A stretch of 64,000 bases of DNA, from contig NC_088300.1 in NCBI RefSeq assembly GCF_032854445.1, positions 61,786,984 through 61,850,983 of the forward strand, in the 5' to 3' direction. The translations under genes were made by a program, and so were the position numbers. Position 1 is the first letter of the stretch; every line of letters begins with the position of its first letter. Below, one piece after another: positions 46,501 to 56,290 of the stretch. The stretch comes from Liolophura sinensis (taxonomy: Eukaryota > Mollusca > Polyplacophora > Chitonida > Chitonidae). The notes below the pieces were generated by a model. That model worked only from the letters and a program-made list of their open reading frames with translations, was not told the origin of the DNA and made no database searches.

Positions 46501-47650
46501 CCGAGGTTTGAAGGATTGAAGGATTTCTCCAGGAAGAGGGTCAGGCCACGAGATCGGCTAGGCCTTAAGACTGGGAGCTTACCATGTATCTGGTAAGGTG
46601 CGGTGCTTCCTTCTGGATATTGCAAGGTTTCCTCAAGACAGAAAACTGGCAGCCATTACTGGAGTAAGGAAATAATTCTAGGCTGGGTATAACTCATCAG
46701 TCCGATAAATCGGTTAATATGGAGTTACCTTGAAGTTTTTCATTCCCACTGATTAATGGTTTGGAACTACTCGGCCCAGGAATTCGTTGGCCGAGTGAGG
46801 AGCGTGCTAACGCAGAACTGTAATCCAGGAACATCTCTCCAGTGCTGTGAGTTGAAGTATTGCTCATGCTGGCTTCCTCTTTGGTCGTACGTGGCAAGAT
46901 CTGCCAGCAATCCCCTTTTCTGCCCGGTTTCCTCTCATCATAATGCTTGCCGCCGTTGTATTAAGGAAATATCGAGCACGGCATAAAGCAACAATGAAAT
47001 AAAATACTTAGCCCAGTGTCGATGTAATATACAACCCAGTGGGGAAATTAATGACATTTTATACTATCTTTGTTTTCACATTGCAGTTCAGTTGATGGAA
47101 ATACGGAAATATTCCCTGGCAAAAATGATTTGCAACAACTTCCCTGTCGACACCATACAGCCCCGTGTGTTTCAACTGCATACTGTTCCGGGGTAAAGTA
47201 CAATCAAAATCTTTACCTTCCACCTTCCACCCGTCCATCACCCTCTTTAGAGGTTTCATTATTGGATCTGGTTCCTTCATGTCATATTAACGTTTACTTT
47301 GTTCCGTAGACTATCGCTTAAACGTTCTAGAAGTGGAATTCGTTTCTTTCTCCTCGCCCTCCACTTAGCAGTAGGCCACCTAGATTAATCTCTGCGGAAC
47401 ATTTTTTTTATACAAACCAATATAGTTCAGTTGCATTTAGGACCATTGGAGGTCTATTTTCAACAGGTTCTGTTACTATCTCGGATGCCCTCCCCCATGC
47501 AGGTCTGTTCAGCCGTTTAACTTCAGAATTCCTGATGACTTCGCTTTATACAAAAGCAAAACATACCGTCATGTTTCATTTGAACCAAAAGTTGACTTTG
47601 AAGCTCCCATTGATGCCACTCATAACTCTGATCAGACTTCGGGATCTTAA
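32073..47650 (+). CDS. Animal haem peroxidase 1 (peroxinectin/peroxidasin-like), disrupted
   Basis: Fourteen exons: 32073-32095, 35007-35046, 36083-36200, 36432-36561, 37790-38001, 40373-40573, 40990-41035, 41729-41841, 42373-42472, 43312-43428, 44351-45084, 46067-46230, 47087-47192, 47467-47650 (TAA). The product would be about 760 aa: a secretory signal, a propeptide-like region, then a full An_peroxidase domain that normally reduces H2O2 at a covalently bound haem. Family landmarks in order: YDGRCNN, PSARLIS, FGQSLSHD, CMGFIRS, QLN...VYG, PGLT...REHN, RF-HS, LDLAALNIQRGRDHG, DVDVWTGGLSE, EIRKYSLAKMIC. The Asp before the distal His is Ser and the distal Arg is Lys. Exon 11 needs two 1-base corrections and the exon 9/10 phases conflict. 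It is either a decaying gene or carries local sequence errors. Confidence 0.8.
33000..33165 (+). mobile_element. SINE-B with internal deletion
   Basis: The complete head CCCCGATAGCACAGTTGGTA and TAGAGCGTCC run to CTTCCTCGCTTGG, then jump to CAAGGAGGCACATTACATGC. The central third is missing. Confidence 0.75.
33626..35006. other. Intron 1 of peroxidase 1, no further feature seen
   Basis: AT-rich. The unspliced frame from ATG 34921 into exon 2 is the only alternative coding start noted. Confidence 0.45.
36083..36561 (+). CDS. Peroxidase 1 exons 3-4: propeptide-like region
   Basis: Exon 3 (36083-36200, phase 0 to 1) encodes a charged, probably helical stretch (RHAELLVQRALEKYRQEEA). Exon 4 (36432-36561, phase 1 to 2) contains FKTLTPAV and ends with RIINRIMDFKR. 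Exon 4 aligns with exon 4 of the second peroxidase: shared D, FK-L-(S/T)-P, and a final R-x-x-N-x-x-M. Such N-terminal regions precede the catalytic domain in secreted animal peroxidases. Confidence 0.65.
36765..37395. repeat. C/T-rich minisatellite in peroxidase 1 intron 4
   Basis: Units of about 40 bp combining CCTCCCTCCCTCAAAGCCTG and CTCGCAATCCCTCTTTAG, mixed with CACCAAATCATTAACCTTCA. The second half changes to CACGCCTCCTTGTAGTACC units. A SINE-A is inserted at its right end. Confidence 0.85.
37402..37668 (+). mobile_element. SINE-A, full and well-preserved copy
   Basis: This is the most consensus-like copy in the window: GGGGCCTCCGTGGCTCAGTT, box B-like GAGTTCAAGTCC, GTGGGTTTCCCCCGGGCTCT, GAGTACGGCGTAAAACACC, (AAATA)n. 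It is inserted in the C/T-rich minisatellite of peroxidase 1 intron 4. Confidence 0.92.
37790..40573 (+). CDS. Peroxidase 1 exons 5-6: start of catalytic domain and distal histidine
   Basis: Exon 5 (37790-38001) carries CPF...YRSYDGRCNNRLKPMWG, the usual opening of the An_peroxidase domain. Exon 6 (40373-40573) carries LPSARLIS and FGQSLSHDIS. The His is the distal haem-pocket His and the following Asp is the calcium ligand. The residue before the His, an Asp that forms one haem ester bond in mammalian enzymes, is Ser here. The intron between them is 2.4 kb and holds a MITE, a SINE fragment and a Tc1-like relic. Confidence 0.78.
38371..38503. mobile_element. Second copy of the foldback MITE, left end eroded
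   Basis: Shares AACAAAGATGTCGTAC, AAAATATCGTGCGACAAATG and CACTTTGTGAAACCGGGCCC with the element at 42.5 kb. The left arm is poorly preserved. Confidence 0.55.
38504..38660 (+). mobile_element. SINE-A fragment
   Basis: Starts inside the body (TCATACTGGCTAACTCTCCGG) and ends GAGTACGGTGTAAAACACC. It directly abuts a MITE (38371-38503). Confidence 0.75.
38914..39895 (+). pseudogene. Tc1-like transposase relic in peroxidase 1 intron 5
   Basis: A decayed DD34E-type transposase. The N-terminal helix-turn-helix region reads LTPEQRERALGMVSTGATHA and VTVSNLMQRC. The catalytic core is spread over three frames: GVVFTDESRF (first Asp, about 39330), SDSVMVWGRI, LTAQRYVDEILRPVV, YQHDNARPHTARAV (second Asp, about 39610), and PVEHLWDIMGRRVRQR in another frame (Glu, about 39695). 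Several frameshifts and an early stop make it inactive. I could not identify its terminal inverted repeats. Confidence 0.82.
40990..42472 (+). CDS. Peroxidase 1 exons 7-9
   Basis: Exon 7 (40990-41035) is only 46 nt and includes CCNQ. Exon 8 (41729-41841) has CFNIEIP and CMGFIRS, family signatures around conserved disulphides. Exon 9 (42373-42472) has RRDQLN, then FVDLTQVYGHT, matching the usual QLN-T-(F/Y)-(L/I)-D-x-S-x-VYGS. The Ser after VYG is His here. Exon 9 ends in phase 2 (AAA CG|gtaagg), which does not match the next recognisable acceptor. Confidence 0.72.
42498..42624. mobile_element. Foldback MITE in peroxidase 1 intron 9
   Basis: The left arm AGCCCAGTTCCACAAAG is the near inverse of the right arm CTTTGTGAAACTGAACCTTGG. 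The interior also folds (ACGATAATTG repeated). A related copy is at 38.4 kb. Confidence 0.65.
43312..43428 (+). CDS. Peroxidase 1 exon 10
   Basis: After tttag the frame GQLLISFPNNLPYQ matches the G-x-L...LP segment of the family. It ends SSCQVGFCPATG in phase 1 (GGG G|gtaccg), which joins exon 11 to give GGDEK. The acceptor is phase 1 while exon 9 ends in phase 2, so one base is in excess (or two lacking), or a small exon was missed. An alternative donor at CAG|gtaggt would not fit exon 11. Confidence 0.5.
43484..43560. repeat. (TA)n microsatellite followed by ACGT repeats
   Basis: An AT dinucleotide tract with one interruption, then GTACGTACGTAC. It starts about 55 bases after exon 10 of peroxidase 1. 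Confidence 0.95.
43922..44140 (+). mobile_element. SINE-A, 5'-eroded copy
   Basis: GGACCCAGGAGCCTTTAACC through TACTGCGTAAAACACC and ATCAATAAATAAC. In peroxidase 1 intron 10. Confidence 0.78.
44195..44295 (+). mobile_element. SINE-C fragment, diverged
   Basis: GGTCGGTTTTCCTCCACCCA, AAGTGATGGCCATAATTTAG and ACACTGTATT match the SINE-C 3' region. It ends just before exon 11 of peroxidase 1. Confidence 0.45.
44351..45084 (+). CDS. Peroxidase 1 exon 11: haem-pocket exon with two frameshifts
   Basis: Three frames follow one another. The first (to about 44460) gives GDEKTGEFPGLT and LLLREHNRIA. The second (about 44465-44690) gives SPEEIYQTARRI and HITYSEYLPLTIG. The third (about 44688-45084) gives HSMIRNN and LDLAALNIQRGRDHG. 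Each change equals one missing base: one after NVW, one inside the RFGHS motif around the proximal haem-ligand His. In GDEKTGEF the usual distal Arg is Lys, while the Glu that esterifies haem in mammalian enzymes is kept. Confidence 0.72.
45437..45766 (+). other. Unassigned open frame in peroxidase 1 intron 11
   Basis: About 110 codons without repeats, including FYDPMHGKRNVRCC and ANIELLYFGYATSQKG. No matching splice phase links it to exons 11 and 12, which join directly (phase 2 to phase 2). Possibly an old element fragment. Confidence 0.15.
45789..45925 (+). mobile_element. SINE-B 3' part
   Basis: GCTTACTTGCCTTCAGTAAG, CTCAGTGAAGCAGAAGTAGA, GTCGTCATATGACTGAAAAA, CACTCACTCACTC. The GACGTTAAAC motif is deleted. 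In peroxidase 1 intron 11. Confidence 0.72.
46067..47650 (+). CDS. Peroxidase 1 exons 12-14: C-terminal part
   Basis: Exon 12 (46067-46230) contains DVDVWTGGLSE, then VGPLFADIIALQF, matching the family's D-x-D-x-(W/Y)-x-GG-(L/M)-x-E and VG.TF..II..QF. Exon 13 (47087-47192) contains QLMEIRKYSLAKMIC, the end of the domain. Exon 14 (47467-47650) starts FCYYLGCPPPC and runs to a TAA. A second in-frame acceptor at about 47504 would skip the Cys-rich start. The last exon is the least certain. Confidence 0.68.
46769..47004 (+). mobile_element. SINE-A, diverged copy
   Basis: The head is altered (TTGGCCGAGTGAGGAGCGTG). The body is recognisable, and the tail is GAGCACGGCATAAAGCAAC plus AATGAAATAAAATA. 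It ends about 80 bases before exon 13 of peroxidase 1. Confidence 0.7.
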
Positions 47651-47689
47651 GTTTTGAGAGGATGAATTTGATGCTTCTCTAGGCATTTC

Positions 47690-47752
47690 AGGTCGCCGTC
47701 ACGTAAGTGAAATGTTCTTGAGTACGTCGTAAAATTAAATCAAATCAAATCG
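47690..47752 (+). mobile_element. SINE-A tail fragment
   Basis: GTCGCCGTCACGTAAGTGAA, TTGAGTACGTCGTAAAAT and a (AAATC)n tail. It lies just past the peroxidase 1 stop, probably in its 3' untranslated region or beyond. Confidence 0.6.
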
Positions 47753-49339
47753 TACTTGTCCTATGTCAGGATGGTCTGAATACCCAATGAAACCAGTTAT
47801 ATATACAGATTGGTGCCTTCAGTGGGACTATATCTGTCTGTAAACCTTCATACATTTCAGCAACGCCAGAGTCCCATGTAGCAATTTGCCCGATATTAAC
47901 TTGCACCGGTGGTAGCGGATATGCGGAGGAGCACTGCAACAGAAGAGGTTCGGCTTCATGATGAAATTTTGGAAGGCTACCGCCATTATGTCCTCTGCCA
48001 TCTGTAGAATGTGGGTCTCCAGTCCTCTACAAAGGGAAGTTAATCTTGCAACTTACAAAGCAGTGTCCTCCACCTATTTGAATAAAAAAAAGACCTGATA
48101 TTCAGTAACCTTACGAGTAAACATGAAAACTCAAAGCTTGCATAGTTATTGTTGTAGGTAGGCACTGCCGTTTTAGGGTTAAAAGATTTACTTCCCATGT
48201 TAGAAGACCGGGTGCATTTAGGACCAGGGATACCATCCTGGTTTTTGTGGAACAAGGTCACCCAGAAGGCTTCATACCTTGTGCATTTTTTCGGTCTTGC
48301 TTGACTTTGAAAGACCGAAAAATTATTCCACAAAGGCTTGTTTGCTTATGTTATTGAATGCAAATACCTTTAAATTGTTTCAGTGCTGTAGTCTTTTTAC
48401 TCTTAATACTAAGAAATTGTTTTCTTAAAATGAAAATTTTGGGACACCCCGGTATACAAAAATTTAAAACCTATTTTAAGTAATCAGGTGAATTTTAAGA
48501 GTTGTGGTTTCTGGGAGTTGTTTGCTGTTTATTGTTTCAAGCAGTTATATTATTAATGGGCTGTGTTCTTTCTGTGCTGTACTAGATTTTCTGTTGACAT
48601 TCAGCAGTTATCTTAAAATTCAAACTCTGGAATATCCCAGTATATGGAAAAAAAAGTTTTATGTCTTCAGGGGGATTTTAAGAGTTATGATTACTATTTT
48701 GATTGATAAATGTCGTGCTTGATTTATAGTTTTATGTACATAGGTTATTAACGATTTTTCTTGAGTGCATTTAAGATGGTATAAAATGTTTATCCGTTAA
48801 CTTGTTAATTTCTTCTTTAAAAAATATTTGTAATGTCTTAAAATAAAAAAAGATATAAATTTTCTTAAACAGAAATATAAATTTGTTTTACGAAAACAAA
48901 CGTGTTTTGAGAAAATAGCAAGATTTGTCTCCCATGGTATATGTGTTTTGTGACAATCAAGTATACACTTAGATTTTCATTTTATACTGGGTGCGCGGGG
49001 TGAATTGGGTGCAAGTTCTCGAAACATCGTATTTGGTACTGCGAAAACTGATAAATATATGTGTACTTGGAATAGTCAATCTGTGGACCCCACTGGTTTC
49101 TCCTACCTAGGGATATACCCTGTGGGTTGATTGGCAGTCCAGGTTCGAACCGTCGTTGTTTTGATGTTTACCGAACACTGGATTAAAGTAAGGTTCGAGT
49201 GGTTTATTTCAAGCCAACTTTCACGCAAGGTAGAGACTGGCAAACAGGTCTAATGATGATTGCCGTGAGACCGAGATGGAAAGTAGTCTATCCTTACAAT
49301 ATTAATTCTTTTAATACTAGTATATATCTATAAGGGGGG
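47753..49339. other. Spacer downstream of peroxidase 1
   Basis: At 48360-48720 two stretches share GAAAATTTTGGGACACCCCG-like and AAAATTCAAACTCTGGAATA-like words and GGTGAATTTTAAGAGTTGTG versus GGGGATTTTAAGAGTTATGA, suggesting a loose duplication of about 180 bp. No coding signal seen. Confidence 0.4.
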
Positions 49340-49560
49340 CGGGAACGCTCCGTGGCGCAGTGACCGGGAGCCTCTCACCAATTCGGTCGCTTTAAGTTCA
49401 AGTCCGACTCATGCTGGCTTAATTCCTCTCCGGCCGTACGTGGGAAGGTCTGTCAAAAACCTGCGAATGGGCGTCGGTTTCCCAGCTTTCCTCCCACCAT
49501 AATGCTGGTCGCCGTAGTATAAGTGAAATATTCTTGAGTACGGCGCTAACATCAGTGAAA
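49340..49560 (+). mobile_element. SINE-A copy
   Basis: The head GAACGCTCCGTGGCGCAGTG has lost about 20 bases. The body is typical. It ends GAGTACGGCGCTAACATC without the usual A-rich tail. Confidence 0.78.
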
Positions 49561-49873
49561 TATGTATGCGGTACCTATATCAGATTAAAACAAAGGCTAA
49601 TAAAGAATGTCAATTGGTGCTCTTGGCTAGTGGTCTTTACTGACTAGTACATATCAGAAACGTGAACAGGTGACCACTGATTACCTCTACTTAACACTGA
49701 CCTGTTGACCAGCGTGAAACTCCAGTAGCCAGTCACGATTTGCTGATAAACCATTCCTGTACGTAGTTACATCCATTTCATATAGCTGATACATGTGCAC
49801 ACATACTATCTCTACGTGGAATTACTTAACAAAATGAAAACTGTCTTTGTATAAGTTATACAAACTTCATGTA

Positions 49874-50070
49874 CAGGGTGTCCCAGAAGTCGCGCACCAT
49901 CCAGGTTGAGGTTGAATGCTTAAGTTAAAGCGGTGTGTTGCCCCATCTCTTCCAAACATAAAAACCAGTTCAACTCCTTGTACTGTTAGTTTATAAGCCA
50001 TAATTAACTGTGAAAGAAAGAAAATCAGTATTAAATCTGAAACACACAAAAAAAAATCAGGGACACCCTG
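49874..50070. mobile_element. 197-bp MITE with perfect 11-bp terminal inverted repeats
   Basis: CAGGGTGTCCC (49874-49884) and its exact inverse GGGACACCCTG (50060-50070) are flanked by TA on both sides (49872-49873, 50071-50072). TA target and these ends are typical of Tc1/mariner-type non-autonomous elements. No coding capacity. Confidence 0.85.
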
Positions 50071-50798
50071 TATAATAAGTTCTAAATGCGAATAGGTAAA
50101 CCAATGAAAATTACTTAAAAAGACAATCTATACATAGTTTGTGACCGGTCAAAAATATTTTTGGTTACGTTTACTATAACGTGGGCGTCTGAAAAAATTC
50201 ACAAAAGTGAAGCACGCAATGAAGAAAAAAAGAGGTGGACTTGAAGTTGCTGAAGCAACGATGTCATTTGTACTTTGGAACACATACAGGCGATCTGTAA
50301 AAACATTTTGACCGTATTTTTTTAATTTTTTAACCTGTACTTCATAATCGTTTAATTCAGCTGAACAAGGGGCTGTAGGAACCGTCTACTTTATCCCACC
50401 TACTAAGTACCTGTGAATTTGAAATGGCAATCTATCATATTTTCGTACTGTGAACTATGATTGTGACAAACAACCCGGGGCTCTGGACTTCTAAGCTAGT
50501 GTCCTGAAACATGCACTCCTTTTCGGGTTTATCTCTAGCTGATTAGTCCGTTTTTGGTTTAAATATAACTCCATTTAGTTACCCGCATTGTGGGTCTGGA
50601 AATCTTATTTTTTGAGACAGGATGTTAATATCTTAATACCCAGAATTAGACTAGACGATTAACGTGTGAATGATAATTCGATCATTATCATATTTTGCTT
50701 TTTTTATTTTTTTTCACCCGTTTTCTTTTTTTTTCTAATGAAAACACGAGATAGGCTGTGAAAAAACTATACACTCAATTAAATACTATAAACGGATT

Positions 50799-50912
50799 TC
50801 TGTGGATGGTCGTGAGTTTTCCCTCTGCTAGGTTTTCGCCCACCATTTTTCGGCCGCCGTCGTATAAGAGAAACATTCTTGAACATGGCGTAAAATACCA
50901 GTCAAATAAATC
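50799..50912 (+). mobile_element. SINE-A 3' fragment
   Basis: GTGGATGGTCGTGAGTTTTC through AACATGGCGTAAAATACC and CAAATAAATC. Confidence 0.7.
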
Positions 50913-53082
50913 GAATTTAATCATAAAACCCTGTGTTTGAATTAACCATAAGAACTAACATAGATATTTATATGACAGGCGTGTCCGAGTTGATCGCGTT
51001 ATCTCATTGGCTCTTTCAGAAGACGACTAAAACCAAGAACTTATGAAGTCGCGACCCCTGCTGAGTATATTCATTCAATGGTTTCTTATGCCATCTATGC
51101 CAATATTTATTTATTGTTATGATCCCATAACACGAAATATAATCACGGCCTACTTTCACGACATTTCTGAAGTATTCCGTATTTGAAACTATCGATTAAC
51201 TTCTAGTATATTCACTCGAGCTACAATTCACCTCCAGAATCCAAATTTAACGTACGTAGAAAGCACTAGTTCGCAAATGCCTCGCTCTAAATATTCTTCC
51301 CTTTACATTATACATACTATAATTACTCTTGTGCTCAGAAAAATGCTCTTCACACACGAATGAACTTAGATTAGCAACAGTAGATTGTCAGTCATCCCGT
51401 GCCCTTAAATGCCATAAAGATCGAATCTTCAAGAAAGGGCCGTTTGTAAAAAGATGAAAATCGTTAAAATCATTACTAACCTGTTTACAGTGCAAGATCG
51501 TCTTCCTCTATATTCGGTGTACTCATCACAAACCACGTATGGGCATACTTGTCTTTTTTTTTTTTACATAAATATATTGGCTAATGTCTCCTCCCTTCAG
51601 ATCTGTAAGAAGTTGATTTTTGAAACGAGTTTCAAAAGAATTGTGAATATATGACTGAGCAAACAAGACTAGCAACGAAAGATTAGACTTGAACTCCTGA
51701 TTTCTTGCGTCAGATGGATTGCAAGTCGCACGTGTTACATGTGGGACATGTTGCCCAACGAGGTCCTCGTAATGAATTACTATGGTGAATGCATAGCTCC
51801 AATAAATGGTCTCAGAAATTATTGATTTAAAAAAAAAAAAAAATAGAACCAACACGATACTTCGAAAGATGCACTCAAACTCGAGATTATATGTTCACAA
51901 ATAATTCTGGTACGTGTACTCATTAAAAAACTTAAACAAAATAGAAAAATTTGCATTTGACCATACTTTTAAATAAAATTTCACAAAATAAGGATCATTT
52001 ATGATTACAAATGTTAACTGAAACAAACCTTCGGCAACACTCGAAATAGATACTTGAAAGTTTTAGTAATACTACTTTTCTGTCTTCATACATAGCAAAT
52101 TAAGAATGCAGAGCTTGAGATACATTATTTTTATTCCAGAGTGCTTTCTTGATAGGTTTCATTAGAAAAACATTTCTTCATTAGCCATCTGAAGTACGTT
52201 TCGATGAAATTTTATACTTTCGATTCAGGAATTTACAGCACTGTGACGGAGTTTTGAAATTTGCATTTTCTATATCTCACCTGTCTCGGACCTATTACCC
52301 GCCTTACCATCCCAAAGCCTTGATACAATATGTTTGGTTATATATTGTCTGAAAATATATACCATTATTGAACTGCTTTTGGCTCATAGATGTTATCGTG
52401 CAACACTTCGATGCACACGACTTGGTGCTCTGCATGGCTGGTTTCGCTATGGCTCCACACCAAATGTCGTAGGAGGGTTGTCTTGGGTCAATGGGTGTGA
52501 GAAGGGGCGAGAAAAAATAAATCAATACACTAGATATGTGCCCGGTAGCTGCTTTTGGAATGAAGGTCAAACATCGACAGCACTATTCACAAATATAAAT
52601 TGTGTGTATCTTTTTTTCCCCACTGCTGGTTCTATTCCATATACGTTAATTATTCAAATACAATTATTTAATTCAGATCTTGTAAGGAGCTAATTATTAA
52701 ATCATACTAATGTATATTATCGATTTTGTCGGGGTATTTGTTATGTGCATTTCACGTGCCTGCCTGACATGTTTTTCACATTTTCTGTCAACTCCCTCAC
52801 CCTTTGGCATACTCACGTCACACGTTTTTGTAGAAACACACTTATTTCATTTTCTTCCACAACCACATAATCATACCTTACTTTCACATTTATTTCACTT
52901 CCCTTTCCTCTTTCATTGACTCCTTTCACATTTCCTACATTTAGATTTCACGTATTTCACCACCCCCTCCCTCAACCGCCACTCAACCGCCACCATGAAT
53001 CCTTACCATTACCTCTCCTATATACACAACAGTCATAGTATAAGAGAACGCATGCTGGAAAGTTCGTTAAAAGCATGCCAGA
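50913..53082. other. Spacer without recognisable features
   Basis: Overlapping open frames on both strands at 52.3-52.7 kb have no splice context or motif I can name. 52.75-53.0 kb is pyrimidine-rich. Confidence 0.45.
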
Positions 53083-53228
53083 AAGGTCGGCGGATTATCC
53101 AGGACAGCCTTTTCTTCCAACCATGAAACTGACCGCCAACGTCTAAGATACAAAAAAACAACAAACAAAAAACAAAAAACAAAACAAAACAATAAACAAT
53201 CAAATAAATAAATCAATAAATAATTAAA
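53083..53228 (+). mobile_element. Degraded SINE-A 3' fragment with long A-rich tail
   Basis: CTTCCAACCATGAAACTGAC is the eroded core. It is followed by a (CAAAA)n stretch and AATCAAATAAATAAATC. Confidence 0.5.
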
Positions 53229-54744
53229 ATAATTTAAATAAATGAATAAATGATAAGAGAATACCAGTATTTTATTCATGTCGTTACTTATTTAATCCGT
53301 AAAGTTATAAAAGACAACTGCCCCTTTCCAGGTACCTGACAAACCTCTGGCGTACAGCCTGAACTTAATTATTTTTTTTTTTGAAAGAATCTGACATTTG
53401 AGTTAAACTAAACCATGCTTATTTGAGAAAGAAAGTTTAACTGTGCCAATGACGTACAACTGAAATCAAACTGGCCCAAGGAAATCGATATAACAGACTC
53501 TATGTCTACAGTTTTGCGTTATGATTAATTAAGGTTGTGGCTTTATGTTATATTTTAGATGAAATTAATTAGGAAGAGGAAATTGCTGTCTGGGATTTTT
53601 TTCTTGTTTAATCTACCGAAAGTTTCAGTAACTTTTTTCTCGTGAATAGCGTTTTTTTATATTAATTTCATTATTGCCGTAATCCAAGCGTAGGCCGCTG
53701 TCTAGATTTTTGACATGATTTTATCCTGCACTTATTTTCATTATAGTCATCTGCATGTTGCGCATCAAATTGAATAGTTTAATTCATGCTATCAGGTTCG
53801 ATATTGTTATTGATATATGCTGCTTTCCCTGTTACGTCTCGGAGCGAATAACTATATAAAAATTTATATATCAGCCTTTATTGCCATGGCAAGGTTTGTA
53901 CAAGTTGTGAGGTAGAAAGGGGTGAATAAAACGATTATTCAAAGAAAAACAATCTTTCAACTTCACTTAAAAACTCCATATCGAAGATCAGAATCCATCA
54001 GATCAAACCCAGTTGAATGCTATTGTTTTAGACCAGAATTGGAAATAAACTTTTTAAAATTTTCTAACGCGGAATGCTTTTAACTTTTTCAAACATAAGA
54101 ATGATTTTATATTTTAACCACAGTGCAGTATTATGATCAGACATGTCGGATGGAAAATGTGAATTTTGGAACTAAAAGACTCAAAAAAGCCTGTAAATTT
54201 GAAATATTTGAAGAGTAGCAATCCTGAAATGGGATTTGGTGAGTTTTTATTCTTGTTTTTCATATACATGTAGTTTTAGATATGAAATGAATGTTACAAA
54301 ATAAAATACTCGGTTTGACCTAAACGCTTTGTCTTTGTTTCAAACCGACATGGTCCATAAAGCCCACCGTAGGAATTAAAGATTGACTACATTTATAAAC
54401 AAGTTAAACGAATGAAAAAAATCCGTGTGGAATTGTTACTGGTTTATTCCGTGCATGATGATTACATCAGTTTTAAGTTTTCTTTTCCCTTTAATTACGG
54501 CCACTTCAGAGTGTGTTTCAGTATATATCAAGACTTAAAAGATGACGTACAGAAAATTGCTATTAAGTCTTAAAACAGTTTTGAACAACTGCAACTGCAA
54601 AAAAAAAAAAAAGAATTCCACACAGTTTGTATAGCTCTTTCATTTAATGTATAGTTTGTATAAATGTATTCTTTTCTTTTAATCCTTAACGTGTAATATT
54701 ATTGCTGGACTTAAATCTGAATACAGATGCTAACTTCTAATTTT
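53229..54744. other. Spacer without recognisable features
   Basis: Very AT-rich, with no open frame of note. Confidence 0.55.
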
Positions 54745-54838
54745 GTCAAGCAAATGTAGGACATTATAAGTATTAAGCTGAAAATCCCAGTGTCAAGCAA
54801 ATGTAGGACATTATAAGTATTAAGCTGAAAATCCCAGT
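54745..54838. repeat. Perfect 47-bp tandem duplication
   Basis: GTCAAGCAAATGTAGGACAT... to ...AATCCCAGT occurs twice in a row with no differences, so it is recent or an assembly artefact. Confidence 0.95.
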
Positions 54839-55489
54839 GATAAATCACAATGCTATAACCATGCCTGTCTGTAGTCTATTAAAGACTAGATCCTAGACGA
54901 GAAATCCTTGGAAGCCATGGATTAGCCTAATTTGTAAACCTTCTTCACCATCTCCTCCCCTCCACTTGAGCACCCTTTTTCACATCTTTCTCACCAGTTT
55001 TGCTTGAAATCTTTGCCTTCACCACCGCTCTTTCTCAGTAACGCCTCCAGGCCTTTCTCAACACCTTTACTACAAGTCTTTTTCTTCACCACCTCCCTCT
55101 ATTTCCCATCACCTGTACTGGAAATTTTTCTTATAGTTCCCTACATCCTTACATCTATCAGCACCACCTGGGTGTTGATATTTCTCACCGCCTTTACTGC
55201 AAACGTCTCTATCTACCACCTGTATATTTCCCGTCGCAATTCCCTATCGTCTATTTTTCTTTCTATTGGGCTTGTGTCTTTCTTTCCGCTACCACTTGTC
55301 TTCAACACCATCACTTCTATGTCTTCCTTTTTATCACCTACTTGTTTTCCGCTCCAACACCTTCTCTCTTTCTCACCACCATTTCCATATATTTGTTTCT
55401 ACCACCTTCCTTCTTTTTTATTGCCTTCTTGTACTGATCACCACAAAACGTATATCCGTATTTCCTCCAGTTGCCTTCCCACCACATTC

Positions 55490-56185
55490 TGTCCACCACC
55501 TTCTCTCTTCGACTCTTTCCACCTCCCCCTTCTCTCTTCGATTCTTTCCACCACCTTCTCCCTTCGATTCTTTCCACCACCTTCTCCCTTCCCTCTTCGA
55601 TTCTTTCCACCTTCTCCCTTCCCTCTTCGATTCTTTCCACCACCTTCTCCCTTCAATTCTTTCCACCACCTTCTCCCTTCCCTCTTCGATTCTTTCCACC
55701 TTCTCCCTTCCCTCTTCGATTCTTTCCACCACCTTCTCCCTTCCCTCTTCGATTCTTTCCACCACCTTCTCCCTTCCCTCTTCGATTCTTTCCACCACCT
55801 TCTCCCTTCCCTCTTCGATTCTTTCCACCACCTTCTCCCTTCGATTCTTTCCACCACCTTTTCCCTTCCTTCTTCGATTCTTTCCACCACCTTCTCCCTT
55901 CTCTCTTCGATTCTTTCCACCACCTTCTCCCTTCCCTCTTCGATTCTTTCCACCACCTTCTCCCTTCCCTCTTCGATTCTTTCCACCACCTTCTCCCTTC
56001 TCCCTTCGATTTTGCTCACCACCTTCTCCCTTCTCTCTTCGATTTTTTTCCACCACCTTCTAAATTCTCTCTTCGATTTTGTCCATCACCTTCTCCCGTC
56101 CATTCTGTCCACGACCTTTTCTCTTCTCTCTTCGATTCTGTCCACCACCTTCTCCCTTCCATTCTCTCAGCCAGCTTCTCTCTTC
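55490..56185. repeat. 33-bp pyrimidine-rich minisatellite
   Basis: About 25 units built from CCACCTTCTCCCTTCCCTCT and TCGATTCTTT. Most are 33 bp; others are shortened. The strand is almost all C and T with no stop triplets in the unit, so several frames stay open on both strands. None looks like a real protein. Confidence 0.92.
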
Positions 56186-56290
56186 TCTCTTGCGTTCTTT
56201 CCAACACCTTCTGCTATTTTCTTTCTTAATCCTCTTCATCACCGCCTCCCTATACCCCTCTCAATGGCTTCCCTCTCCCCTCATGTATAA

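Noticed and set aside
52304-52693. Overlapping plus and minus frames of about 90-120 codons
   Set aside because: Neither strand shows splice context or a recognisable domain; likely chance or an old element.
55004-56290. 428-codon open frame rich in Pro, Phe, Ser (and overlapping long frames on both strands)
   Set aside because: It is a by-product of a stop-free 33-bp minisatellite. Several frames are open at once, and there is no splice context or domain.
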